A DNA stretch of 64,000 bases from Cercis canadensis (Eukaryota; Streptophyta; Magnoliopsida; Fabales; Fabaceae): the NCBI GenBank assembly GCA_003255065.1, contig QAOA01001102.1, positions 1 to 64,000 of the forward strand, given 5' to 3'. The first letter of the stretch is position 1. The number at the start of each line of letters is the position of its first letter. Position numbers and translations under genes: made by a program. Under the pieces are notes generated by a model. It ran no database searches. It had not been told where the DNA came from and saw only the letters and a program-made list of their open reading frames with translations. Shown here one piece after another: positions 1 through 12,389 of the stretch.

Positions 1-870
1 ACTTTCAGCTTTCACACCAATTTTGCGATAACAAATGATTCAGGAGTTGGTATTTATAGACCCTTTCACGCTTTAACAGCATTCTTTCACGCTTTTCCGA
101 AAAATCCTATTCAGGTAAAACACGCTTTACTGCAAAGAGTGAACACGCTTAAACGTCTTCGATGAACACGCCTTAACCAAATAAGCCACTCTTTTAGGAC
201 AAGGGGTCACGGTTTTCCCTATTATTTACATCACGTCTTTGTTCAAAAAATGACTTCAAATAGGTAAAAAAACGTGACTCAAATACTTGCAAAATCGTCA
301 CTTCAATTGCACCAAAACCGTGACCACATATGCACAAAACCGTTACCACAAAATGCTGCAAAACCGTGAGTCAAAGCATGTAAAACCCTAACCACAAAAG
401 CATGCAAAACTGTTACCTCCAATGCATCCAAACTGTGAGTCAAACAAAAAGCCGTAAAACCCTGACCAGTAACGCAACCAAACCGTGACCTTCAAGAGAT
501 ACAAACCGTTGGTCAATTGCCCCAAAACCGTGAGTCAAAGACTTCCCAAACCGTGACCAAAGAAGTTCCAAAACCGTGACCAACCAAAGAACCAAAACCG
601 TGACCAACCAAAGCACAAAAATCGTGACCAACTAAAGCACAAAACCGTGACCAAACAGCCCCAAAACCGTGACCAACAAGCACAACCCAAACCGTGACCA
701 GCAAAGCAAGAAAACCGTGACCCAAACCACTTCCCAAACCGTGACTACAATGCTACAAAACCGTGACTTGAATAGTCGAGAAATATGGATGAACAGTGAT
801 CACGCTTTGGTGAAAATTTCCTGAACCGTGTTCAGTTGATTCACGGTTTTAGAGTTGATAAACCGTGATT
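1..870. repeat. Degenerate ~23-bp repeat array (AAACCGTGACC units)
   Basis: From about 300 to 770 the motif AAAACCGTGACC recurs about 20 times at 20-28 bp spacing, with variants such as AAACCGTGAGTC and AAAACCGTTACC. A second motif, CACGCTTT, recurs five times between 67 and 175, and TCACGGTTTT occurs near 840. Two minus-strand reading frames through this stretch encode only a Val/Leu/Gly-His repeat and are by-products of the array. Such arrays occur as subterminal repeats of plant DNA transposons and inside the LTRs or leaders of some large plant LTR elements. The left end lies outside the window, so the parent element cannot be named. Confidence 0.7.
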
Positions 871-2447
871 AACTTAAACTCAAAAATTATTAAAAAAATC
901 AAAACTGCCCATTTGAGGTAAATACTTTTAAATGTGCACTATATAGGTAAATACTTTGTCCACTTGTATTATTTTGGTCAAATTACCTAGATAACAAAAC
1001 TTACGACGTATTAAAGTTTCTCTATTGTTATAAGTACTTATAAAATAATTTTATAATTGTTTGGATTAACTTATACTCTGAGCTTATGACACCAAATAAG
1101 CTATTTTGAGCTTATTTTCATAAGCTACAAAATGAAGCTTATTAAAATAAGTGACTGCTAGGTGCAGTTGTTGTTATTATATTTTTGGACAAAAATAACT
1201 TTGATCAAAATTAAAAATTCTTGTATATGCCCATGGCAAATGGAAAGAACCGAAGACGTGTTTTCTCTCCTCTACCATGGCGAAGGAATATCACGATGAT
1301 TTGGGCAACAGAGAATAAACATGGAGATAAATAAAAGGGGGAGAACAAAAAATGACTATGGAATCCTAATCCACCGAATCCTAAAGCTCAGACCAACATA
1401 TATTTAAAGCTCATATAGAGTGGGATCTACTGCCACCATAGATTGAACCATCAATTTCCGTCGTAATTGGCGGCTCAAGGATCAGATTAATGAGTCAAGC
1501 TCATTCATCGTGTCGTTGTCAAAGAGTCAAAGAAAACTCATTAGCAGAACTTTGTTAAACCCTCTGATTTTGTTCCCTATTCCCTGAAAATTATGATTTA
1601 TTGATTTTATTGGCCTTTTTTATGCATAATTGTTTTTTTTTTTTTTGATAATATAGTCTTTAATTAGAAACCAAAATTCCAATCCCTAACAACAAAAAAT
1701 TAACTACTTAAATCAAAATATAATAATTATAGCATTAATATAAAATATTTTTTTAAAAAATTATAATAAAGTGCTTATTTATCTAAACGCAAATTTTAAT
1801 AAATGTTTATTAATGTCTTTTTTTAGTAATTTTCACAATTATAAGCACTTATACATTTGCCTATTCAAATGCTTTAGAAAAAATTGATAAATTTTAAAAG
1901 TGCTTATTCAAGTATGTATCAAAACACCAAATAGCTTAATTTAAAAGTAGCTTATGGTATAAAAAATTTTCACATAAGGCATCATTATATAAACGCTTAA
2001 ATAAGTTGTTTACTCAAACTGGACCTAAAAACTCGTTTGATAGTATAGCTTACAACTTATTAGAGTTTCTCCACTAATATAAATGTTTTTATATAAAAAA
2101 AAATAATATTTGAATCAATTTATGTAAATAACTTATTAATCTATTAAAATTTATTTTTAATTTATTTTATGAAACTATTTTTTTTAAGCTTCTTAAAAAT
2201 ATCTTATGACCGGGCAAGTTCATTTGCAAATTCATGTTACAAACTTACAATTATATTCTCATCTCTCACTTTTAATGCTCCCTCGCTCTGTATCTTTCTA
2301 AACTTTCTTCCATCCATGTTTTGAGGCCATCGACCCTCTCNGTTAAATTTTTAATTATTTATATTTTCCTTATTTTTCAAGCAAACTGGTACTAAATCTT
2401 TTAAAAACTAATAAATGCTGCAAAAGCTGCCGCCCCCGGCCCTAAAT
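871..2447. other. AT-rich stretch without a gene; MITE-like ATAAGC inverted motifs
   Basis: No coding signal is visible. From about 1040 to 2040 short inverted motifs (ATAAGC/GCTTAT) recur many times, starting near TGTTTGGATTAACTTAT and ending near AAATAAGTTG followed by CAAACTGG. That resembles an eroded foldback element, but the ends and target duplication are not clear. There is a single N at 2341 with no duplicated flank that I could see. Confidence 0.4.
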
Positions 2448-5400
2448 GTTAATGGCCCTAGTTTGGTGTGTGTAGGATAATGATACAGATGAGGGCTCTG
2501 TTTGTGGCCAATTCATGATTGATTGGGACAGTGTACCTTACCCATCCCCTTACTATTAGCATATGGCAAGTTAGTATCTCAAAATTTTGAGATGTCCTCA
2601 ATAGTTTTAGCATTTCTAATAGTAATTAATATAGTGCTAATAAGGATTGACTTAAATTGTAGATTTGAATTGTGTCGATAAAAATATCTTAGTTCGTTTA
2701 TAGGTATTAATTAATTGTGGAACAACTTGCTTTGAAATTAAATTAATTTATCTATCTCCTAAATATTTTTGTTACCAAAAAGTAATAATAATGTTGTAAA
2801 GTGAATTTTTTTTGAGATATCCTCAAGATATCAGTGTACATTATTAGAAATATTTACAGTAATATAATGCTTATTATATTAGGGGACTCTATCCTACTTT
2901 ACACATATAACTAGGATAAAAAGGAAAAAAAAAAATTATTGTGAGTTTCAAGTAGAATTAATTTTTAATTTTAGTACCATCTCAAAAAATATAATTATTC
3001 AGTATAGATTATATCCTTAAATTATTAACGGAATTTAAATTTAATAAAATCAAAATAAAATATTATTTATTTTTCTACATGTTTCTTGTATTATTTTATT
3101 TAAAATTTTTGTAAAAAATTAACTATTTAAATATATATTAAATGAATTAATTTTTCAAAATTTTAAGAATAATACTAAAATTAAAATTTTATTTCGTTAA
3201 ACTCTTAATAATTTTTTTTTTTATCTCACCCATAAAATAACAGTTTTTTCTTCACGACTTTTCGCTTCAGGCATAAGGCGTCAATAATAGTACTAGAACA
3301 GGAACAAGTAGAGGCTCTTTAATATATGATAGGATCAAAAAATTTTAAAGTGAGGGTGTTAATATTATAAATACTTTTAAGGAGATTCAATTTTGGCTAA
3401 ATGACTATGAAAATACAACACAAAAAAAAAAAAATGTAAAAGGAGTACTCTTGAAACAAATTATACAATTGAGACACTTTTTAATGTTTTAATATTACAC
3501 TACAAACAAAATGTATTATACTAGTTGAGAAGTAACATGTTTTATTGAGTCCCCCTACACTAAAAAAGTGGGACCCAACACAGGAAATCTACAACCGTTA
3601 TAGCTTTTTGGCCAAATTTTATAATGAGTCTCGCCATCTTACAATTAGCAAAACCATTAAGGTCCTGCCACATTGAAAATAGCAAAACCATTATTTATTT
3701 ATCTCTCTCTCATTTTTTTTTTTTTTTTACTTTTTGTTCTCTATTGTTTTTTTTTCCTCTTTCTCTCTCTCTCTCTTCATCCTTTTTATTTCTTTCTCTC
3801 TCTTTCTATTTCTATGATGAAAATAGTGGGATCTTTGAGATGCCAATCTTTCCATAACAATGGGATTGAATTTGATGTAGCGGGTGAATTTGATCTAGTG
3901 AGATTGATTTTTTTTTTTTTTTTTATTATCTGTTTGCATGTTTTGTTCCACTACTTTGAAGTAGCAGAACTCAATGAAAAACACTACATACAAATTAACG
4001 GGACTCATTTAATTTGTCTAATAGTCACAAATTAAACTAATCAAAACTATTACATTTGTGTAAATTGTTTGCAGTGTACCCCATTTGAGTAATTTTTTTT
4101 TTTTTTTATCTTTTGAGTTATTTAGCCGCTATTTTTACATCNTTAAAATTATCTCCAATCTCAATCTTAATAATTACTAACAATATTCCTTCGTCCTGTC
4201 CAAATTGTAACAATTATCTCTAATCCAATTTTTTCCTACAATTATCTCTAGTTTTTCTTACAGACTCTTAACAATGAGTGTGCATCTTGACACAGAATTT
4301 GATACTAAAATTGGCTTTGTAATTAAAGAATTGAGTACTATTTTCTCCTATAAAGCTTTGTTTGCTTAAAGATTATGCAAACTTTGGGGTGTATGGATTT
4401 ATTATTAATGTTTGCGTCCTAGATTGTGTTTGGAAATACATGGTTTGTGTATACACATAGGTTACCATTTGTTTTTACATTTAGTGGTTGATATGTACAT
4501 GTAAGCCATTGCCATTCATCTAGTGGCAACCTAAACAGACTTATTGTGCAAGGGCTCTCTGCAATTGTTATTTATTTCGAAGTGAATAGAAAATTGTGAG
4601 CATGCTAATGAATCGAAAGGTGCCGAACAAACATCAGTTTTATTGTCACAAGTGAAGCTTAGACACGTATGTTCATTTCTTGTGATGCTTACCGTCTGTG
4701 GAGACTGTAATTTCCAATTATTGACCAAAATATGGGAAGACTTCTCCAAATAGGGACTTTCTTTTTTGGCCATGCCAAATAATTATGACCTTTTGGAGAT
4801 TACAACTTGTAGACAATTGTTTATTTATAGTATCAACTACCCAGGAGGCAATCTTATAGTTGTGTCAAAAAGTTCAGTTTGTAACTTGCTAAGGAAACTA
4901 ATTTTTGTACTTTGTTACAGTCTAGACAAGATCAAGGAATATTGATAATAATTATTAATAATGAGATTGGAGATAATTGTAGAAAAATATAGGAGCACAA
5001 TTAATAAGGATTTGAAAGAAATATTATGATTAATCAATTTTAAAAACTTTCCACATTAAATGAGAGCAATTTAGTCTTTATTATATTTAAACATTAAATA
5101 TGGTGTGTTATTAGCAAACTACGGTGTGAAAATAACAACTTCATATTTTTAATGTCTTTGATTGAGATATATACCAAAGTGGTAATATACTAGGAGGTTG
5201 CTATCCTACTTCACCCATATGGGACAACTTGCTACCAATAAGATGAAGGGTCAGCTTCTGAAGATGGTTAGGTTATTTTTTTTTTTTTCCTGTACATGAA
5301 AGTTTAGGGTGAGAGGAGGTTAATTATCTCATTCTAAGGCCACATTATGCCACAGCCTTAGTTAAAATGTACAATTGCATTTATAGATTGCCTACCATAT

Positions 5401-5600
5401 GAGAACTGCTAGTAGTAAGATTTGAACCTATGTCTTACAAGCATAATGCTTCGATCCTTGCCAATTGAGCCAACTCACATTAGCAAAGATTGTCACATTT
5501 AGCAATAAAAATTAAGATGTGTCTCTAAATTCTCTTTGATTACAATTTCTACATAAATGATTTCTGCTAAACACTTTTTAATTTGAGTACATTATATTGA
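2448..5600. repeat. Left copy of a ~3-kb duplicated block
   Basis: Blocks here recur in the same order at 6409-9040. Anchors: AATGGCCCTAGTTTGGTG at about 2451 and 6412; GCAAGTTAGTATCTCAAAAT at about 2566, 6669 and 7962; AGAGGCTCTTTAATATATGA at about 3310 and 7625; the TAATATACTAGGAGGTTG region at about 5185, 8377 and 8630. The left copy holds DNA absent from the right one, including T-rich sequence at 3700-3930 and a unique-looking stretch at about 4260-4900. No gene is recognisable. There is an N at 4142. Confidence 0.75.
3700..3935 (+). repeat. Pyrimidine-rich low-complexity tract
   Basis: Long T runs and (CT)n tracts dominate, broken by a short mixed segment. The two overlapping plus-strand frames across it (77 and 120 codons) are Phe/Leu/Ser-rich solely because of this composition and are not counted as genes. 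Confidence 0.7.
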
Positions 5601-6408
5601 TATTCCATGAAATTTGAGAACCTACAAGTATATCACTTTTTAATAACACTGATGAGAAAAATGTTTCGTTATAAATCACTAGCACACCGGGTACACCCGA
5701 TGCATGTGCAAATTAAGAGAAAAGGAAAAAACCCATAAAAACAACATTATCTTTAGTTATGTCAATTTGGTTCATGTTAGTAATAAGGGCAAATGTTAGA
5801 TAAAGTTCTTTGAGTGTTTGTGAAGCTGTTTCCTATTAAAATATTATATCTGAACTATTTTTACACCTCGACCCCAATTCCCTCTCTCTCCTCTGTCTGA
5901 GCTGTCTCCCCTCTCTTCTCCCTCGTTTTGGCCAAGCTTCATGCAGAAACTTTTGCGTCAAATCCCTGATAGCCACTTCAATTCCTTATTGCTGATTAAT
6001 ATATTCCCCAGCCAAAGATTATGCATAAATCTCAACCACTTGAGCCACGGGTGTGAATGGTGTGTAGCTGAAGAAGATGATGCTTGATTGTGAAGGTTTT
6101 GGGAGGCTTTGAGTGGGAAAAAGAGATGATGAGGAGAATTAGAGGGAGAGGCAGGTGGTGAAATAAGACAAGGAAGGTAAGAGGAGGTTGTGCTCGTGGA
6201 GAAGGGGAAGTGGCAGTGGCGAGAAGAGGGGAGTGGTGAGGGGGATGAAGAACCCCAAGGCACCATGAAATGTGACTGTTAAAATTTTTTCACGAACTTC
6301 TCAAGGATTGAGTTGCGACAATCTCCCCCTATACTTTTTATGGGGTGTAACATAACAACACCTTATCTCTTATCTTTCTATCTCTGGACGATTGTTTTTC
6401 ATTTTCAT
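5601..6408. other. Spacer between duplicated blocks; one unassigned 102-codon ORF
   Basis: This lies between the two copies of the duplicated block. A minus-strand ORF at 5958-6266 encodes a Ser/Pro-rich start followed by a short ordinary-looking tail (WLKWLRFMHNLWLGN). It could be a broken first exon with a transit-peptide-like composition, but I recognise no family and see no continuing exon. Upstream of it on the minus strand is ordinary AT-rich sequence, and a CT-rich tract lies at 5876-5935. Confidence 0.25.
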
Positions 6409-9040
6409 AAATGTTAATGGCCCTAGTTTGGTGTGTGTAGGATAATGATACAGATGAGGGCTCTGTTTGTGGCCAATTCATGATGATTGGATATCTGTAC
6501 AAGAATAGATGTGAGTTAGGGTTGAGTGTGATGGGTTGAGAGATATCTGTACAACTTTGGAACTTAGTTATACCTGGAATAAGTAGACTGAATTTGGGAC
6601 TGTGTTTTTTGTATTTATTTGACAGTTCACATGCTTTACCAGTGTACTATACTACTTTAGCATATTGGCAAGTTAGTATCTCAAAATTTTGAGATGTCCT
6701 CAATATATAGCTTTAGCATTTCTAATAGTAATTAATATAGTGCTAATAAGGATTGACTTAAATTGTAGATTTGAATTGCGTCGATAAAAATATCTTAGTT
6801 CAAACTCTACTTATAATATTAATTTATAGGTATTAATTAATTGTGGAACAACTTGCTTTGAAATTAAATTAATCTATCTATCTCCTAAATATTTTTGTTA
6901 CCAAGAAGTAATAATAATATTGTAAAGTGAAATTTTTTTGAGATATCCTCAAGATATCAGTGTACATTATTAGAAATGTTTAGAGTAATATAATGCTTAT
7001 TGGTATATTAGGGGACTCTATCCTACCTTATACATATAGCTAGGGTAAAAATAGAAAAAAAAATATTATTGTGAGTTTAGAGTAAAATCAACTTTTGATT
7101 TTGGTATCATCTCAAATATTTCAAAAAATTGAATCAATAGTGTATGTGTCACATCCTCAAATTATTATCGAATTTTGAAATTAACAAGATCAAAATAAAA
7201 TATTATTTATTTTTCTACATATTTCTTATATTGTTTTATTTATAGATTTTGTAAAAGATTAACTATTTGAACATAGAGTGAATTAATATTTTGAAATTTT
7301 AAGAATAATACTAAAATTAAAAATTTATTTCGTTTTAAACTCTTAATAAAAATATTTTTCTGTTTTTGCCCCACACTTATATAATTGAGGTACGATAACA
7401 ACCTGGTGTCTGTCCTCACTCTTGCATGGACGTGGAAGTAAAAAAATCTTCTTTTCTTGGCACTGTTACCTTTCAGCTTTCAACGTATTAATGTTGGTGG
7501 ACCATACTATAAATTATTGTTATTTTGCTTTCGCTTAAGTGGGAATCACATTTTTCTTCATAACTTTTCTCCTTTAGCTGAGGCCTGGGCNGCATCAATA
7601 ATAGTACTAGTACAAAAACAGGTAGAGGCTCTTTAATATATGATAGGATCAAAATCTTCTCAAGCGAGGGTGTTAATATTATAGTTTAGGGAGATATTAT
7701 ATTTTATTAATATTTTATTTTATTTAATGTTTAAATATAATAAAGATTAAATTATTCTTATTTAATATGCAAATTTTTTAAAATTAATTAATAATAATAT
7801 TCTCTTTTTAACTTTTATTAATTATAGTTTTATTTTTTTATAAAATTATTTTCAATCTCAATCTTTATAATTACTATTAATATTCCTTGGTCTTGTCCAA
7901 ATTGTAACAATTATCTCCAACCTCATACTTTATCAATGTACTATACTACTATTAGCATATTGGCAAGTTAGTATCTCAAAATTTTGAGATGTCCTCAATA
8001 GTATTAGAATTTCTAATAGTAATTAATATAGTGCTAATAAAGATTGACTTAATTGGTAGATTTGAATTGTATTGCCAAATATATCTATTTTAAATTCTAC
8101 TTATAATATTAATTCTACTTATAATAGGAGCAAAGAATATTGATAATAATTATTAACAATGAGATTAGATATAATTGTAGAAAAATATAAAGCCACAATT
8201 ATTTGGAAAAGAATATTATGATTAATCAATTTTAAAATCTTTTCATATTAAATGAGGGTAATTTAGTCTATATAATATTTAAACATTAAATATAATGTGG
8301 TATTAGCAAGATAGATTGTGAAAATAATGACTCCATAATTTTAATATCTTTGACTGAGATATATACCAAAAGTGGTAATATACTAAGAGGTTGGTATCCT
8401 ATCTCACCCATATGGAACAACTTGCAACCAATAAGGTGATGGGTCAACTTTTGAAGATGGTTAGGTTTTTTTTTTTTTTATAATTTTAAAAACTTTTCAT
8501 ATTAAATGAGAGTAATTTAGTCTATATTATATTTAAACATTAAATATAACGTGGTATTAGCAAGATAGAGTGTAAAAACAATGACTCCATAATTTTAATA
8601 TCTTTGACTGAGATATATACCAAAAGTGGTAATATACTAAGAGGTTGGTATCATATCTCACCCATATGGAACAACTTGCAACCAATAAGGTGAAGGGTCA
8701 ACTTTTGAAGATGGTTAGGTTTTTCTTTTTTTTTTCTTCTTCTTGTTCATGAAAGTTTAGGGTGAGAGAATGTTATCTCATCCTAAAGCCATAACATGCC
8801 ACATCATCAATTAAGACTTACAATTGCACTTATAAATTGTCTACTAAAAGAGGACTACTAGCAATAAAATTTGGACTTAGGCTTTATAAGCGTAGTGCTT
8901 CGATCCTTGCCAATTGAACTAACCCCCATTAGTGAAGATTATCACATTTAGCAATAAAAATTAAGATGTGTCTCCAATTTCTCTTTGATTAAAATTTCTA
9001 TGTAAATGATTTCTATTGAACACTTTTTAATTTGAGTAAA
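6409..9040. repeat. Right copy of the duplicated block, with a nested repeat
   Basis: Counterpart of 2448-5600. A further internal duplication is present: about 8265-8470 and 8495-8725 both carry the CATATGGAACAACTTGCAAC segment and end in AAGATGGTTAGG plus a T run, also found at 5210-5290. The match to the left copy stops at 9040, exactly at the 5' terminus proposed for the Helitron. There the left copy reads TTTGAGTACA then TTATATTG, and the right copy reads TTTGAGTAAA then TCTATATA. There is an N at 7591 and no recognisable gene. Confidence 0.75.
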
Positions 9041-9868
9041 TCTATATAATAATATTTAAAAGGAATAGTCAAATGCTTCACAGCTCGCCAGGTGGCACTC
9101 CAGCCATTAATACAAATTATGAATAATCACAATTAATGCAATGAAAATTGTAAATTAGTTTAAGTAACTCGAATTTGAGAAATAAAATAAAATATTCAAA
9201 AATTACAAAATAATTAATTCAAAATATAATAATTGTCAATTGCACTCCTTAATTTTAGCCCAACAATAAATGTTGATTTGTCAATGATATTTCAAATTTT
9301 AGGGTTTGGAGGTTGTGCCTTCATAAATCTCTATATATACTTTACTGCATATGAGGCTTACCCCCATTGTATTACGAATTTATCAACTATTTTCATCCAT
9401 TTGAATAAGCTCCTAAGTTTGCTCTTTCAAATCGTTTAGTAGCTTATGAATCTATTTTGCTTTGTATTCCTTATTTTGTAGATTTTCTCCATCTCCAAAA
9501 GCAATAAGGTATGCTCTTTTCCTTTGATTTGTAGGTTGTTGTGTTTATTTTTTTTGTTGCTATAATTGTTTTTTTCAATATCTATTTCATTCTAATATAT
9601 CTCTTAATCTCCTAATGTGTCTGTTTTGCTCCTTCAATATTCCTTTTCCTCAGCCACGATTTCCCCATCAACAAAGGAAACAAGGTTTGCTCTTTTTCTA
9701 TATACCATTTGTTGCTATAATATTATGGATCCTTAAGATCTATTTCATTTTTCTTCTTCTTTCTATCTCTTCAATCTCACAAGGTAATAAGGTTTGTTCT
9801 TTCTCTATACAATATTTGTCTCTCTAAATCTATCTCTTTTTTTTTTCAGCATCTCCAAAGGCACATAG

Positions 9869-9872
<4 letters not shown>

Positions 9873-9916
<44 letters not shown>
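9873..9916. repeat. (TA)n microsatellite
   Basis: Uninterrupted TA dinucleotide run of about 44 bp inside the Helitron. Confidence 0.95.
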
Positions 9917-9920
<4 letters not shown>

Positions 9921-10669
9921 TCTCAAAAGTTCTTTATCCTCGGTTTCTCCTTTGTACTTAATGCAGAAACTATAAAAGAGAACTATTTGCTAAACAAAGG
10001 ATGCAATTTTTTTTTTCAGATTATAATGTGCTTCCAAATGGCTGCAATTCATCATCACTGGTTCGTAGCCTTTTACCCAATTTTATTCAAATCATATGTC
10101 ATCTTTCCTTTTGTTTGTTCTTGGCCTTTCGATCTTTGCAATAAGTCTAGCTCTTACATATATATGGGAATTCTCTGGAAATTATAACATTCCATGAGAT
10201 GGTTTTCATGAATGGAAAAAAGGTAAACATCCAAACTTTCTACTCATTTTTATTGATCCCTCTTATTCGATTTTTTTTTTCCAATTTTTTCCTTTTTATA
10301 TGACAGTTCCTTATACTTCTATATAATATTACAATATAGAAACGTGTTATTGAGGTTGATCATGCTTGTCTATTTATTCTTAGCAAATTTGTTTTGAGGT
10401 TGATTGTTTTGTAATGTTTTCAGTAGTATTCAATGCTTGATATCTATTGTAGCATCATTACTGCATTATAGTGCTTTTTGCAGATTTATCATAAGGACGT
10501 CTGGACTTCATTATTTTAAAAAGAAAGTTTGTTATCCATTTCCGTTAATTTTTTTTATCTATTTGCTAATTGCTTTGCTGAATTTTTATTTTTCTGGGGG
10601 GTTGCCTCATTAATATTGAATCAAGATTGATGTGAAGGGTAAGAGTAAGTAATCGGCTTTTGGATCACT

Positions 10670-10750
10670 TCTGCAGTCAAGGTTGCTCCTTTGTTTCATT
10701 GTTAACAGGNTCTGCAGTCACGGTTGCTCCCTTGTTTCATTGTTAACAGG
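10670..10750. repeat. 40-bp direct repeat flanking a single N (assembly junction)
   Basis: 10670-10709 and 10711-10750 are near-identical 40-bp copies with two mismatches, separated by one N at 10710. This is the smallest of six such junctions in the window and is best read as unmerged overlapping contig ends. Confidence 0.8.
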
Positions 10751-12389
10751 AAAAAAAAAGACTGGACAGTGTTTGCTAATAGGCATAGTTTGATTTTACT
10801 GGAATATGCCCTTCTATTCACAAGGTTCAGATGTTTCACTGATTCAACGATGCCTAGATGATGGCCAAAAGAAAAATATGCCCATGACAACTTTATATTT
10901 TCTGCATGACCTTCTAATCATGTTTCCCTTGATAAGTATAGTAAAGGAATCAGCATGTGGGCAATGGCTATAGGTTGTTAGATCGGGTTTGGTACTATCA
11001 TGGTCATTTGAGTTATATGGGATTTTCTTTCTTGCAATATGCTTTAGTTTCTTGACTCTACAAATGAATAGTCTAGCTTTAGTTTCTTCACTCTGTTTAG
11101 CAAATTAAAAAAGTGTATCAAAAGGAAACGGCCCTCTAGAGGCACTTTCTGGACGATATATTATTATCTTTTCTAATCTTTAATTTAGAGCATGTGAGTA
11201 TCTGGAAGGATGAGTGCAACGTTTTATATACTAAAGCAGCATAATAACGGGGAATGATACTTTAATTGAACATTAATTATTAATTCCATTGAAACCAAAT
11301 ACCATTTTGAGCGTGTGTCAGGATACACTTGGTACGATTGAAAATAGGGTAGTGGAAAATACATCAACTGAAAATTTAGAATACTAATTCAGTAAAAATA
11401 GAAAACATAATGCAAATTGTTAATGCAAATTGTTTTACACTTATTTGATACAAGAAAACCAAGAAATATTAAAAATAAGATTTATTTTCATTTAGAATGA
11501 AAATCAAAACCTTCTATTCTATCCTATTTCACTTTCATTTCCCACTCTATATCTCACCTTATAATATCCCACATTCCCTACCATTCACACTTTAAAACAA
11601 GCAATCATATCTTGTGATTGCTACCCTCAGTGACTCTGATAGGTATTCAATTCTTTAATTAACTTGAGCAGCAGCATCCACTAACCGCGTTTTATGTCTA
11701 ACCTCAACTATCCATTTGAGACATGACTTAGTGGCTAAAGAAAGGACCAATTCACACTATAATGTTCATTATAACGTAAATAATACGAATCCTATCAGCA
11801 AAATACTCAAAATCGCAGTACATGAGAACAAGAGTATGACTTACCAAAACTCTATCATGATACATAACATATAATTGATTCGTAGCACAACCAAGATATC
11901 AGTTAAAGAGATAGCAAGTAGAGGGAGTCAAGGTTTTCATACCTAAAAATAGTTGCTACTTTTTCATCCATTGTTATCTCTCCACCTATTGATGAAGTTG
12001 ATGAAAATAATATAGCAATAATGACTGTATGTTTGCAATTTACCATGAGTTTTTGTTTTACACATTTTCTCAAATGACAACTGGGTGGCTCTAAGCTTTG
12101 GGGAAATTAAAATTCCAAAAACTGACAAGGACTGGGATCACCCCTTTTGGATCTAAATAATCCACACAGTGAATCATTTGAAAATTATACATTATTAGGT
12201 AAAAAAAATATTTCAATTAACCAATTGCAATAATTTATTAAGTGTGTAAACTCACAATAACAATGATTTTGACTTGATTCTTTTGTTATATTGAATCTCA
12301 AATGACACTATGATTGATTTTGCTAATAAATAAGTTCCATAATTTTTTTTCAAAATTCAAATTCCTATTCAATACAAAAATATTCAAAA

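Noticed and set aside
440-737. Two overlapping minus-strand frames of 63 and 74 codons
   Set aside because: They are translations of the ~23-bp repeat array (repeating Leu-Val-Gly-His-Gly-Phe) and not genes.
3624-4035. Plus-strand frames of 77 and 120 codons
   Set aside because: Low-complexity T and CT runs give Phe/Ser/Leu-rich peptides; no homology or gene structure.
4531-4773. 80-codon minus-strand frame (MAKKESPYLEKSSHILVNNW...)
   Set aside because: No recognised family, no flanking exons; could be chance in an otherwise noncoding block.
5958-6266. Ser/Pro-rich 102-codon minus-strand frame
   Set aside because: Considered as a transit-peptide first exon, but no following exon or family match was found; kept only as a note.
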